Assembly (NCBI RefSeq): GCF_001280845.1
Contig: NZ_LGHP01000001.1
Location: 236,123-300,122 of the forward strand
DNA length: 64,000 nt
DNA from: Bacillus sp. FJAT-28004
GTDB taxonomy: Bacteria; Bacillota; Bacilli; Paenibacillales; Paenibacillaceae
Reading direction: 5' to 3'
Positions within the stretch are counted from its first letter, which is position 1; each line of letters opens with the position of its first letter. The notes beneath the pieces were generated by a model, which made no database searches, was not told the DNA's origin, and worked only from the letters and a program-made list of their open reading frames with translations. Of this stretch, positions 17,245-25,934 are shown one piece after another. The translations under genes were made by a program, and so were the position numbers.

Positions 17245-17982
17245 ATGTTTAAAGAAGCAGTATCTATTGTGGATCAGAAGATAAAAGTGATTGAGAGCGA
17301 TCATGGGACTATTTATTTAGTTGGTCCAATTCAGTTGCCTGTAAAGCTGGATGAAGGAGAGTCAATTTTTCAATGGTATTGCTGGCTGCTCTGTAAAGAG
17401 AAGCTGGAAGATGCAGAACAAATCATCAAAAAGCTTTCGTCGATTAATTTAGCAGAAATGCAGCAATCAAGCGTGCTTGTGTATGGTGATTTCGAACAGG
17501 CTGATGAGGCGTGGATTCGTATGCACAGCATTTGTCATACTGGTGATATTTTTGGCAGCAAACGCTGTGATTGCGGTTACCAGCTGCATGAATCGATGCA
17601 TATGATTGTGGAAAAGGGTACAGGCGCTTTATTTTATCTGGCCAATCATGAAGGAAGAGGGATCGGCCTGTTCAGCAAAGCGATGGCTTATTTACTGCAA
17701 GAGCAGGGCTATGATACTGTAGAGGCGAATGAAGAGCTCGGATTTGTTGATGACGCTCGCAGTTATAGCGACGCTATACTCGTGCTGCAAGCACTCCGAG
17801 AAAAGCCAGTTTCACTAATTACGAATAATCCGAAGAAGCTGGGGGCTTTGCAAGCGGCGGGGCTTGATGTGAAGGATCGTATTCCGCTGTGGGGAGATCG
17901 ATCGGAGCATAATGAACGGTATCTCGCTACAAAAGTGAATCGTTCGGGCCATTTTGCAGCAACTGTTTGTCCTAATGAATAA
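17245..17982 (+). CDS. GTP cyclohydrolase II-like protein (RibA family)
   Basis: A 245-residue protein of the enzyme family that opens GTP to start riboflavin synthesis. The zinc cysteines are present (ICHTGD and KRCDCG), as are EGRGIGL, the substrate loop GFVDDARSY and the family motif LITNNPKK. An N-terminal stretch of about 75 residues precedes the core and is not the usual RibB domain of the bifunctional enzyme. No other rib gene is near, so this may be an accessory paralogue. AGGAG lies about 9 bases before the ATG. Activity on GTP is likely; the pathway is not clear. Confidence 0.85.
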   Translation: MFKEAVSIVDQKIKVIESDHGTIYLVGPIQLPVKLDEGESIFQWYCWLLCKEKLEDAEQIIKKLSSINLAEMQQSSVLVYGDFEQADEAWIRMHSICHTGDIFGSKRCDCGYQLHESMHMIVEKGTGALFYLANHEGRGIGLFSKAMAYLLQEQGYDTVEANEELGFVDDARSYSDAILVLQALREKPVSLITNNPKKLGALQAAGLDVKDRIPLWGDRSEHNERYLATKVNRSGHFAATVCPNE

Positions 17983-18003
17983 ATAAGGCCTTGAAAATTG
18001 GAT

Positions 18004-18056
18004 AGGGCTGCCCCATTAGCACATAAATGCGCTAGCCGGACAGCCCTTGTTTGTAT
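18004..18056 (+). terminator. Terminator after the ribA-like gene
   Basis: AGGGCTG and CAGCCCT close a long interrupted stem and are followed by TGTTTGTAT. Confidence 0.6.
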
Positions 18057-18420
18057 CATATATTTAACCGGACCTCTTCATTAAGAAAGGCCGTATGGAA
18101 TCCCCTTGTTAACAGCAAACAGCATGTGTACCAAGTTGTCTTAAACTCGCATCCTAAAACAACGAAAGCCCTACCTCTCTTCCGTCCTCGCGGCTCCGAT
18201 GACCGCGCCAGTGTGAATCAGAAATACATCACGAAACAGGTTTGGAATTAACAGCAAAGAAATCAAAATCCGAGGAAATCATTGAATCTTACTGGGGATG
18301 TTATGGGGTTAAATATTATACATTCACATTATCATACTACATATTACATTTAATTGCAACAACAAATTATAGCGAATGACTTTTACCTTTCTGGATACTC
18401 TAGAAATGGAAGGGGGAAGT
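18057..18420. other. Gap of about 360 bases without a supported gene
   Basis: The first part (18060-18250) has balanced composition and is open in one plus-strand frame for 66 codons, but shows no ribosome site and no recognisable protein motif. The second part (18290-18380) is strongly AT-rich and presumably holds the promoter of the DUF421 gene. No tRNA, T-box or known riboswitch pattern was seen. Confidence 0.3.
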
Positions 18421-18423
18421 AAA

Positions 18424-19293
18424 ATGCCTAATTGGTTTGAAATTGTTCTGCGAACGTTAGCTGCAATCACTATTTTATTTGCACTTACGAAGGTTCTGGG
18501 AAAACGCCAAATTTCTCAGCTGTCACTGTTCGAGTACATAACAGGTATATCGATCGGTAATATAGCCGCATATATCTCGCTTGATCTCGACAATTTATGG
18601 TTTTTGGGGCTGGTATCATTAGGAGTTTGGGTAAGTGTATCGGTAGCAATGGAATTTTTGACCATGAAGAGCAAGAAAGCTCGTGACTTTATTGATGGAA
18701 AAGGTACAGTACTGATTAAAGATGGCCAGCTGTTGAAAAAAGGCCTGCACAAAGAACGCCTGACTTTGGATGAGATGCTGGAGCAATTGCGCAAAAAAGA
18801 CGTATACCGCGTAGCCGACGTAGAGTTTGCTGTTATGGAATCAAGCGGCGAGGTCAATGTTATGCTGAAGAAGGCTTATCAACCTTTAACACCGGATACT
18901 CTTGGCTGGCAGGTGAAGAATGAAAGAGAAGCAATGACCGTTTTGATGGACGGGGATATACAAGATGAGGTGCTTGAAAGCATGGGGCATGACCGGCAAT
19001 GGCTGCTGCATGAACTGGAAAAGAGAAATGTGAAGGAAGCGGAAGTGTTTTTTGCTCAAATTGACAGCAATGGTGAATTGCTTATCGATACAGGTGAAGA
19101 GAGCAAGCAGCCGCATAACAGTCAGTCCAAACCCAAGGAGCGCGTCATTATGCTAATTGAGCAGTTTGAGGCGGAGCTGCTTCGACTTGAACGATTATCC
19201 CGTAATGAAAGCGATCGACGCGTTTATCAGACAGCGATTGATCGCTTTCAAGCGAGTACGAAGTCACTGCCTGATCAGTTGTTGAAGCACTAA
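18424..19293 (+). CDS. DUF421/YetF-family membrane protein
   Basis: A 289-residue protein. Three hydrophobic helices occupy the first 80 residues (WFEIVLRTLAAITILFALTKVLG, EYITGISIGNIAAYIS, WFLGLVSLGVWVSV). The conserved soluble YetF domain follows (GKGTVLIKDGQLLKKGLHKERLTLDEMLEQLR, DVEFAVMESSGEVNVMLK) and then a charged C-terminal tail. Several Bacillus relatives are sporulation-associated; the molecular role is unknown. I chose ATG at 18424 because GGAAGGGGGAAG precedes it. An in-frame ATG 48 bases upstream has no ribosome site. Confidence 0.9.
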   Translation: MPNWFEIVLRTLAAITILFALTKVLGKRQISQLSLFEYITGISIGNIAAYISLDLDNLWFLGLVSLGVWVSVSVAMEFLTMKSKKARDFIDGKGTVLIKDGQLLKKGLHKERLTLDEMLEQLRKKDVYRVADVEFAVMESSGEVNVMLKKAYQPLTPDTLGWQVKNEREAMTVLMDGDIQDEVLESMGHDRQWLLHELEKRNVKEAEVFFAQIDSNGELLIDTGEESKQPHNSQSKPKERVIMLIEQFEAELLRLERLSRNESDRRVYQTAIDRFQASTKSLPDQLLKH

Positions 19294-19294
19294 C

Positions 19295-19627
19295 CTAGGT
19301 CCATTTAGCCGACCAAAGCTTCATTTCTTTTAAAATATGATGCAAGTCCTCGCCTTTTGGTGTCAATGTGTATTCGACTGTAACCGGCACGGTTGGAAAA
19401 ACCTTGCGTTCAAGCACGCCCTTATCCTCAAGATGACGGAGCGTGCTTGTTAATGCGCGCGGGCTGACCGCAGGAATAAGCCTCTGTATTTCTCCGAATC
19501 TTTTGGTTCCGCAAAACAACTCTCTCAGCACTAGGAATGCCCATTTACCGCCGATCACGTCCAATGTTTTCTCAATATTGCATTCGATATGGATGGGTTC
19601 CTTAGGAACGTAATTATGTGCACTCAT
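19295..19627 (-). CDS. HxlR-family winged-helix regulator
   Basis: A 110-residue MarR-like regulator of the HxlR/YodB/HypR class. Conserved features are CNIEKTLDVIGGKW (C16, the position of the redox-sensing Cys in HypR-type members), LRELFCGTKRFGEI, SPRALTSTLRHLE and TPKGEDL. A second Cys (C39) could allow disulfide sensing. GAGGAGC lies about 9 bases before the ATG. It diverges from the aldo-keto reductase gene, the usual arrangement for redox or electrophile control of a neighbouring reductase. The stop codon lies one base from the end of the convergent DUF421 gene. Confidence 0.92.
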   Translation of the reverse strand: MSAHNYVPKEPIHIECNIEKTLDVIGGKWAFLVLRELFCGTKRFGEIQRLIPAVSPRALTSTLRHLEDKGVLERKVFPTVPVTVEYTLTPKGEDLHHILKEMKLWSAKWT

Positions 19628-19688
19628 CGATAATGCTCCTCTCTGTTATCTGCTATCAATAGTATAGTATGTATATATAAGATAATAA

Positions 19689-19706
19689 AGTGAAAAAACA
19701 TTCACT
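19689..19706. promoter_or_regulatory. Candidate HxlR operator in the divergent region
   Basis: AGTGAA-AAAACA-TTCACT is an inverted repeat with perfect six-base arms, and AAAG/CTTT symmetry continues outside it. It lies midway between the regulator start and the reductase start. The assignment is inferred from position. Confidence 0.4.
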
Positions 19707-19781
19707 ACTTTAATTATTGAACGTTGTGCTATAGACTACTATCTAAGGGCGGAGCGAATCGATTAAGAGGAGTGCTTGGGA

Positions 19782-20756
19782 ATGAAGTATAGAAGGCTAG
19801 GCAATAGCGGATTAAAGGTAAGTGAAATTGGACTTGGCAGCTGGCTGACATACGGCACAGCAACAGAAGCGAAAACTGCACAAGAGTGTATTCATAAAGC
19901 ATATGATTTAGGCATTAATTTTTTTGATACTGCTAACGCTTACAATAATGGGGAAGCAGAAAAAGTAATGGGAGACGCTTTGAAGGGGTATACGCGAAGC
20001 AGCTATGTTCTCGCAACAAAGCTTTTTTTCCCGATGGGCTCAGGACCCAATGACCGCGGACTGTCAAGAAAGCATATCGTTGAGCAATGTGATGCAAGCT
20101 TGAAGCGTTTAGGCACAGATTATATTGATCTTTATCAATGCCACCGCTTTGATTCAGAAACGCCGGTTGAAGAAACATTGCGAGCACTCGATGATTTGAC
20201 AGCACAAGGGAAAGTGCTTTATACAGGCGTAAGTGAATGGACAGCTGAGCAAATTACGGATGCTGCAGCGATAGGAAAACAACTTGGCTTGCGCAAGCTT
20301 GTTTCTAATCAACCGATTTACAATATGTTTGAGCGGTATATTGAACGAGGAGTTATTAGAGCTTGTGAGCAAGAAGGGATGGGGCAGGTTGTTTTCTCGC
20401 CGCTTGCACAAGGTATTTTGACAGGTAAGTACAAACCAGGCCAAGCAGTGCCATCCGGCAGTCGTGCCGCGAATGAAAAGACAAATGGCATAATAAACAG
20501 CTATTTGCGCGAAGATGTACTACAGGTTGCTCAGAAGCTGGAGCAGCTAGCTGCAACGATCGGAGCATCATTATCACAATTTGCATTAGCATGGGTGCTG
20601 CGCCAGCCGAATGTAAGTTCAGCAATTATCGGATCAAGCCGACCGGCCCAAATTGAAGAAAATATAAAATCCATTCAATTTGAACTGACGGATGAGCTGC
20701 TGTCACAAGCAGAAGCGATCTTGGAAGAAATCAGCGGTTTTTCTCCAATGCGTTAA
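19782..20756 (+). CDS. Aldo/keto reductase
   Basis: A 324-residue NADPH-dependent carbonyl reductase of the potassium-channel beta-subunit-like branch. The catalytic Asp and Tyr lie in FFDTANAYNNGEAE, Lys in LATKLF and His in YQCHRFD. The C-terminal cofactor-binding motif is AIIGSSRPAQIEEN. ATG 19782 is preferred over TTG 19776 because AAGAGGAG ends 9 bases before it. It is divergent from the HxlR regulator and ends in a strong terminator. The likely role is detoxification of reactive aldehydes or quinones. Confidence 0.93.
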   Translation: MKYRRLGNSGLKVSEIGLGSWLTYGTATEAKTAQECIHKAYDLGINFFDTANAYNNGEAEKVMGDALKGYTRSSYVLATKLFFPMGSGPNDRGLSRKHIVEQCDASLKRLGTDYIDLYQCHRFDSETPVEETLRALDDLTAQGKVLYTGVSEWTAEQITDAAAIGKQLGLRKLVSNQPIYNMFERYIERGVIRACEQEGMGQVVFSPLAQGILTGKYKPGQAVPSGSRAANEKTNGIINSYLREDVLQVAQKLEQLAATIGASLSQFALAWVLRQPNVSSAIIGSSRPAQIEENIKSIQFELTDELLSQAEAILEEISGFSPMR

Positions 20757-20778
20757 AAAGAAAAATGATAAAATTAGC

Positions 20779-20810
20779 AAAAAGGCTCTTCGAGAGGAGA
20801 GCCTTTTTGC
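20779..20810. terminator. Bidirectional terminator
   Basis: AAAAAGGCTCT and AGAGCCTTTTT form an 11-pair stem with T/A tails on both sides. It serves the convergent reductase and sporulation-lipoprotein genes. Confidence 0.9.
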
Positions 20811-20836
20811 TATATATATAATAGAAGCGATTTTTT

Positions 20837-21565
20837 TTATTGATTCATTTGAGCCTCGGATGGGCTGTAGGTACCAGGCTGCGTGATCGGAGGAGGCATA
20901 TCCTTGCCACCAGCAAAATGATATTTCACGACGGTATTGAATTTATCGATCAAAGGCATCAATGATCGACCGCCCCATGCTTCCTTGGCAAAATCATTAA
21001 AGTAGTTTACGAACTCCATATTAGCTGAAATATGAACTTCTTGTACGGCTGGAGCGAGTTCTCGAACTCTAAGAGCTACAGTCTGCTTCAGTTCATCCGA
21101 CAAATCATTAATATCGTTGACTGAAAAATAGGAATTGTACGGTGATACAAGCATGCGGCTGTTGCCATAAGGACTTCCAGTGTCATGGTTATAGACGCCT
21201 TCATTCGTACCGGTATTGTCTTGCTCGCTTTTCCCCCCGGAATTCCGAGTGCCAACGGCGGTCCAGTCAAGCATTAAACCAACATAAGCATTTTTGTCTG
21301 TGAGCATGACGATTGCGGAAGCAACGCCATTAAGATTAGATACTTTTCGAGAAATGACGGAGCTGTATTCAAAAAAAGAATTATCATGCTGGTTAGCATT
21401 GTTTGTCGTCGGCCCATAAGCTCTGCCACCGAGCATCTTTGGATCGTTAGCTTGGCGGCTTCCATAATCGGTGTCGCTTTGCTGAGCATGCTTTTCGTAG
21501 GCACAACCGGCTACAGTTGTTATCATGACAGCCGATAGCAGCAATGCGGCTATTTGTTTAACCAT
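20837..21565 (-). CDS. YhcN/YlaJ-family sporulation lipoprotein
   Basis: A 242-residue lipoprotein with signal VKQIAALLLSAVMITTVAGC and the family core (VASAIVMLTDKNAYVGLML, LKQTVALRVRELAPAVQEVHISANMEFVNYFNDFA). Relatives are made in the forespore and associate with the spore inner membrane or germination apparatus. The start at 21565 is chosen because GGGGGT precedes it by 9 bases; an ATG seven codons earlier has no ribosome site. It lies alone between two terminator/promoter regions. Confidence 0.88.
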   Translation of the reverse strand: MVKQIAALLLSAVMITTVAGCAYEKHAQQSDTDYGSRQANDPKMLGGRAYGPTTNNANQHDNSFFEYSSVISRKVSNLNGVASAIVMLTDKNAYVGLMLDWTAVGTRNSGGKSEQDNTGTNEGVYNHDTGSPYGNSRMLVSPYNSYFSVNDINDLSDELKQTVALRVRELAPAVQEVHISANMEFVNYFNDFAKEAWGGRSLMPLIDKFNTVVKYHFAGGKDMPPPITQPGTYSPSEAQMNQ

Positions 21566-21933
21566 AAAGAACGGACCCCCATTCATACGATAATGGCTTT
21601 AGTTTTTGCCGCTGCTTCTTAAATATACGTTTTCGCAAGCATACATAATTGACCATGGGTTTGGTGCACAATGTAGGATAGAGAGAATGCCATGCAGATG
21701 GGTCAAACATAACTGTTTATCATGCGAAAAAACGCAGTAACGATGCGAATTTGACAGCTTTGAGAACAATTTGTGAACTCTCTGTGGAACATTGACAAAT
21801 AGGGGCTTCAACTTTATATTTAATAAAGTGATTTAAGTTGCAGGAGTTGTAATAACATCTGTGAAACACGCAGCCAGCCGTATGCCACGTGAAAATTAGG
21901 CAGCTGCGATAATGTCAAAAGTGGGGTTGATTA
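21566..21933. promoter_or_regulatory. Divergent region with consensus promoter of the cytochrome oxidase operon
   Basis: TTGACA at 21792-21797 and TATATT at 21815-21820 are separated by exactly 17 bases and point to ctaC, leaving a leader of about 110 bases. A further TTGACA about 40 bases upstream lacks a good -10. No operator for the oxidase could be assigned. The sporulation gene promoter on the other strand was not recognised. Confidence 0.65.
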
Positions 21934-22986
21934 ATGATGAAACGGTGGCGATTTGTAAAACGGCTTGCGCCGCTTATGGCCATGATGGTACTGGTACTAG
22001 CGGCTTGCGGGCGGAGCGATTTGTCGACGCTGAATCCTCAGGGACCTGTAGCGGAAGAACAATTCGGGCTGATGAAGCTGGCAATTGGAATCATGTTGAT
22101 CGTGATTATTGCCGTATTTGCGATTTCTTTGTTTGTAATTATTCGTTTCCGCAGACGTCCGGGAGACAAAACAATTCCTAAGCAAGTGGAAGGAAATCAT
22201 AAGCTTGAGATTATTTGGACAGTAATTCCAATTATCATGCTTATCATTTTGGGTGTTCCAACCGTTCAATCCGTGTTTAATCTTGCTAAAGACTACAGCA
22301 AAGATCCGGAAGCGGTTCAGGTCATCGTTACTTCACACCAATACTGGTGGGAGTTTGAATACCCAGCTTACGGAATCAAAACAGCACAAGAGCTTATTAT
22401 TCCAAAAGGCAAGACGATCTCTATCACAGCGAAATCCGCAGATGTGCTTCACTCATTCTGGATTCCATCGCTTGCAGGGAAAATTGATACAAATCCTGGT
22501 GCAAACGTAAATAAAATGTACTTCTCTGCACCAAAAGAAGGCGTTTACCTGGGTAAATGTGCTGAGCTTTGCGGGCCTTCACATGGTTTGATGGACTTTA
22601 AAGTTAAATCAGTGGACGAGTCTTCATTTGATCGTTGGGTAGCAGCTCTTAAAGAGCCTGTAGCACTTCCAAGCGATCCTGCAATTGCTAAAGCATTTGA
22701 AAGCAAATGTCTATCATGCCACGCAGTGGGTGATTTGGGCGGACCTGCTTATCCTAACTTGACAGGTATCGGAAGCCGTGAGACTGTCGGGGGTATACTT
22801 GTTAACACCGATGATCCGCAATATTCCAATGAAGGTTCAGTATACGATAACTTACACCGTTGGATCAAAAACCCTGATGAAATTAAACCAGGCAACCAAA
22901 TGGGTAAAATCGACGATTTGACTGAACAAGAGATTGAAGGTATTGCTAAGTATTTATCTGAATTGAAGCTTAACTACGAACAATAA
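21934..22986 (+). CDS. ctaC: Cytochrome c oxidase subunit II with fused cytochrome c domain
   Basis: A 350-residue membrane-anchored subunit of a caa3-type terminal oxidase. It has a lipoprotein-like signal (LVLAACG), two transmembrane helices (LAIGIMLIVIIAVFAISLFVI and WTVIPIIMLIILGVP), a cupredoxin domain with the CuA site (HSFWIP, CAELCGPSHGLM) and a C-terminal cytochrome c domain with CLSCH. It passes electrons from cytochrome c to subunit I. It is the first gene of the operon; TGGGG precedes the start, and a second ATG follows at once. Confidence 0.97.
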   Translation: MMKRWRFVKRLAPLMAMMVLVLAACGRSDLSTLNPQGPVAEEQFGLMKLAIGIMLIVIIAVFAISLFVIIRFRRRPGDKTIPKQVEGNHKLEIIWTVIPIIMLIILGVPTVQSVFNLAKDYSKDPEAVQVIVTSHQYWWEFEYPAYGIKTAQELIIPKGKTISITAKSADVLHSFWIPSLAGKIDTNPGANVNKMYFSAPKEGVYLGKCAELCGPSHGLMDFKVKSVDESSFDRWVAALKEPVALPSDPAIAKAFESKCLSCHAVGDLGGPAYPNLTGIGSRETVGGILVNTDDPQYSNEGSVYDNLHRWIKNPDEIKPGNQMGKIDDLTEQEIEGIAKYLSELKLNYEQ

Positions 22987-23015
22987 TTTATCGGTGATTG
23001 AAGGAGGTACCTACT

Positions 23016-24908
23016 TTGGCTCATGCGCATACGCATAAGGTCAAACGTTACAGCGGTCTGATGGACTGGCTGACTACGGTTGACCATAAAAAAATCGGAA
23101 TATTGTATATGATTGCCGGCGGATTTTTCTTCCTTGTCGGCGGTTTGGAAGCGATTTTGATTCGGGTTCAATTGTGGAAGCCGCTAAATAACTTTGTTAG
23201 CGCGGATACATATAATGAGCTTTTAACCATGCACGGAACGACAATGATCTTCCTTGCCGCGATGCCGCTTTTATTCGCCTTGATGAATGCGGTTGTACCG
23301 CTTCAAATCGGCGCGCGCGACGTAGCTTTTCCTTTCGTTAACTCATTAGGCTTCTGGACATTCTTATTCGGCGGTATCCTGCTTAACGTTAGCTGGTTTA
23401 CTGGCGGCGCTCCAGATGCAGGCTGGACGTCTTATGCACCGCTCGCGGGTACGACCTACAGCGGCGATCATGGCGTTGACTATTATGTACTAGGCTTGCA
23501 AATTGCAGGTATCGGAACACTTATCGGGGGAATTAACTTCCTCGTAACGATTATTAACATGCGTGCGCCAGGCATGACGTTCATGCGTATGCCGATGTTC
23601 ACATGGACAGCGTTCATTACTTCGGCGCTTATCCTGTTCGCTTTCCCTGCTTTGGCAGTTGGTCTAGCGGCACTCATGTTCGACAGATTGTTTGATGCTA
23701 ATTTCTTTGATCCTTCTGGCGGCGGTAACGCGGTCCTATGGGAGCATATTTTCTGGATATTCGGGCATCCTGAGGTTTATATCCTCATCTTGCCGGCCTT
23801 CGGCGTTATTTCCGAGGTAATAAGTACATTCTCACGTAAGCGTTTGTTCGGTTACAGCTCGATGGTATTCGCTACAATCCTGATCGGCTTCTTGGGCTTC
23901 ATGGTTTGGGCGCATCACATGTTCACAGTAGGTCTAGGGCCAGTTGCGAATGCGCTGTTCTCGATTGCAACGATGCTTATCGCAGTTCCAACAGGTATCA
24001 AAATTTTCAACTGGCTATTTACGATGTGGGGCGGTTCCATTAAATTCACAACAGCAAACTTGTTCGCTGTCGGATTTATACCAACCTTCGTAATGGGCGG
24101 CGTTACCGGTGTCATGCTTGCAGCAGCACCTGCTGACTTCCAATATCATGATTCTTACTTTGTCGTAGCGCATTTCCACTATGTTATCGTAGGTGGTTTG
24201 GTACTAGGTATATTCTCAGGTCTTCACTATTGGTGGCCAAAAATGTTCGGTCGCGTGCTGAATGAAACACTTGGCAAGCTGACGTTCTGGACTTTCTTCA
24301 TTGGATTCCACTTAACATTCTTTATTCAGCATTTCCTAGGCTTGCTTGGTATGCCTCGTCGTATTTGGACATATCTCGACGGTCTTGGTTTTAACGAAAT
24401 GAACATGATCAGTACAGTGGGCGCATTCTTGATGGGCTTTGGTACAATTTTCTTCTTGCTGAACGTTGTTATCACAGCATTTAAACCACAAAATGCACCA
24501 GCGGATCCATGGGAAGACGGTCGTACGTTGGAGTGGACAATTCCATCTCCACCACCTGAGTACAACTTTGCTCAAACACCGCTTGTACGCGGCTATGATG
24601 CCTACTGGAAAGAAAAAGCGGACGGCCACAAGGGCATGACGCCTGCGGAGCCAATTGGTCCAATTCATATGCCTTCTCCTTCGATCCTGCCTTTCTTCAT
24701 GGGACTTGGATTGTTTATCGCAGGTTTAGGTTTCATGTATGCAAAAGATTGGGGCAACTTGTTCGGATCGTTCAAATCGGGTTATGCTCTCGGTATTGTT
24801 GGTTTGCTGATCTTGTTCGGTTGCATGTTCCTTCGTTCCGTAATCGATGATCATGGCTTCCACATTGAAGAAGAAGAAATCCTTAGAGATTTGGGGGGGA
24901 AAGCATGA
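23016..24908 (+). CDS. ctaD: Cytochrome c oxidase subunit I
   Basis: A 630-residue integral membrane catalytic subunit carrying heme a and the heme a3-CuB centre. The N-terminal region (TVDHKKIGILYMI), the heme-ligand region (LTMHGTTMIFLAAMP), the CuB region (WIFGHPEVYILILPAFG, WAHHMFTVG) and HFHYVIVGG are all intact. Translation starts at TTG 23016, with AAGGAGG placed 9 bases before it; an in-frame TTG 18 bases earlier overlaps that site. The length matches Bacillota caa3 enzymes with C-terminal extra helices. Confidence 0.97.
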   Translation: MAHAHTHKVKRYSGLMDWLTTVDHKKIGILYMIAGGFFFLVGGLEAILIRVQLWKPLNNFVSADTYNELLTMHGTTMIFLAAMPLLFALMNAVVPLQIGARDVAFPFVNSLGFWTFLFGGILLNVSWFTGGAPDAGWTSYAPLAGTTYSGDHGVDYYVLGLQIAGIGTLIGGINFLVTIINMRAPGMTFMRMPMFTWTAFITSALILFAFPALAVGLAALMFDRLFDANFFDPSGGGNAVLWEHIFWIFGHPEVYILILPAFGVISEVISTFSRKRLFGYSSMVFATILIGFLGFMVWAHHMFTVGLGPVANALFSIATMLIAVPTGIKIFNWLFTMWGGSIKFTTANLFAVGFIPTFVMGGVTGVMLAAAPADFQYHDSYFVVAHFHYVIVGGLVLGIFSGLHYWWPKMFGRVLNETLGKLTFWTFFIGFHLTFFIQHFLGLLGMPRRIWTYLDGLGFNEMNMISTVGAFLMGFGTIFFLLNVVITAFKPQNAPADPWEDGRTLEWTIPSPPPEYNFAQTPLVRGYDAYWKEKADGHKGMTPAEPIGPIHMPSPSILPFFMGLGLFIAGLGFMYAKDWGNLFGSFKSGYALGIVGLLILFGCMFLRSVIDDHGFHIEEEEILRDLGGKA

Positions 24909-25522
24909 GTGCGCATTCGCATGTAGAGGGGCAATTGCCTCATGAGCCCGAAAAGGCGACCCTCGAGGGACGCAATAAAGTACTAGGCTTTTGGCTTTTC
25001 CTTGGTGGAGAGACTGTATTGTTCGGAACGTTGTTCTCAGCGTTCCTCGCACTACGGAATCAAGTTCTAGATGGACCGCCAGCACATGAATTGTTCCAGC
25101 TTCCACTCGTTGCGCTTGCGACTGCGCTATTGCTAACGTCAAGCTTAACAAGCGTGTTCGCTGTTCATGCGCTGCACACAAACAGAGTCAAGGCGCTAAT
25201 TAATTGGTTGATTATTACTGTTATTCTTGGCGCAGGTTTCCTTGCTCTTGAAATTTATGAGTTCTACCACTATGTACATGAAGGTCACGGCTTTACAACG
25301 AGTGCATTTAGCTCCTCGTTCTATACGCTCGTAGGTTTCCACGGAGCACACGTTGCTTTCGGTATTACATGGATCACGTTGATTATTATTCAACTGGCAA
25401 GAAAAGGTTTGACTGTAGTAACTGCACCTAAGGTATATGTAGCTGGTATGTACTGGCACTTTATCGATGTTGTATGGGTATTCATTTTCACCGTCGTTTA
25501 CTTGATGGGAAAGGTGGTTTAA
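24905..25522 (+). CDS. ctaE: Cytochrome c oxidase subunit III
   Basis: A 205-residue membrane subunit with five helices and the family motifs LGFWLFLGGETVLFGTLF, GFHGAHVAFGITW and YWHFIDVVWVFIF. Its ATG overlaps the stop codon of ctaD by four bases (ATGA), giving coupled translation. Confidence 0.97.
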   Translation: MSAHSHVEGQLPHEPEKATLEGRNKVLGFWLFLGGETVLFGTLFSAFLALRNQVLDGPPAHELFQLPLVALATALLLTSSLTSVFAVHALHTNRVKALINWLIITVILGAGFLALEIYEFYHYVHEGHGFTTSAFSSSFYTLVGFHGAHVAFGITWITLIIIQLARKGLTVVTAPKVYVAGMYWHFIDVVWVFIFTVVYLMGKVV

Positions 25523-25525
25523 TCC

Positions 25526-25843
25526 ATGGCAAGCAATCATACAGCCACAGAGGAAAGCCCCAAGCGTCATAAGGTCGAAGGACCTAAGAAGCATATTATC
25601 GCGTTTATTTTCTCACTCTTGCTTACGTTCATCGCATTTGCGACCGTAATAAGCGGAGAAATCAACAAAGATTTTATCTACATCATTTTGATCGGCTTAG
25701 CGGTATTGCAAGTATTCGTTCAAATGGCATTCTGGATGCATATGAAAGACCGTGGTCATACATTCGCTATTATTGGGATTTTGACTGGCGTATTCATCGT
25801 ATTCACTTGTGTCATTATGGCTGAATACTGGGCTTGGTGGTAA
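25526..25843 (+). CDS. ctaF: Cytochrome c oxidase subunit IV
   Basis: A 105-residue small subunit with three helices (HIIAFIFSLLLTFIAFATVI, IILIGLAVLQVFVQMAFWMH, FAIIGILTGVFIVFTCVIM) and the family motif WMHMKDRGH. The ribosome site AAAGGTGG lies inside the end of ctaE, and the gap is three bases. Confidence 0.95.
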   Translation: MASNHTATEESPKRHKVEGPKKHIIAFIFSLLLTFIAFATVISGEINKDFIYIILIGLAVLQVFVQMAFWMHMKDRGHTFAIIGILTGVFIVFTCVIMAEYWAWW

Positions 25844-25862
25844 AAGATTTAACTATTGGAGG

Positions 25863-25900
25863 AGAGGAGGGTCCCGAGGCTTGGGTCCCTCCTCTTTTGT
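25863..25900 (+). terminator. Terminator or attenuator between ctaF and ctaG
   Basis: AGAGGAGGG pairs with CCCTCCTCT and is followed by TTTTGT. Since the next genes lack an obvious promoter, partial readthrough that lowers assembly-factor expression is likely. Confidence 0.75.
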
Positions 25901-25934
25901 AAAAAAGCTAGCGTAATTGAAAGGAGTTTCCACG

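Noticed and set aside
18051..18251. A 66-codon open frame on the plus strand
   Set aside because: It starts inside the tail of a terminator, has no ribosome site and shows no protein motif, so coding is not supported.
21599..21811. A 70-codon minus-strand frame between the sporulation gene and ctaC
   Set aside because: It has no motif, and it overlaps the cta promoter.
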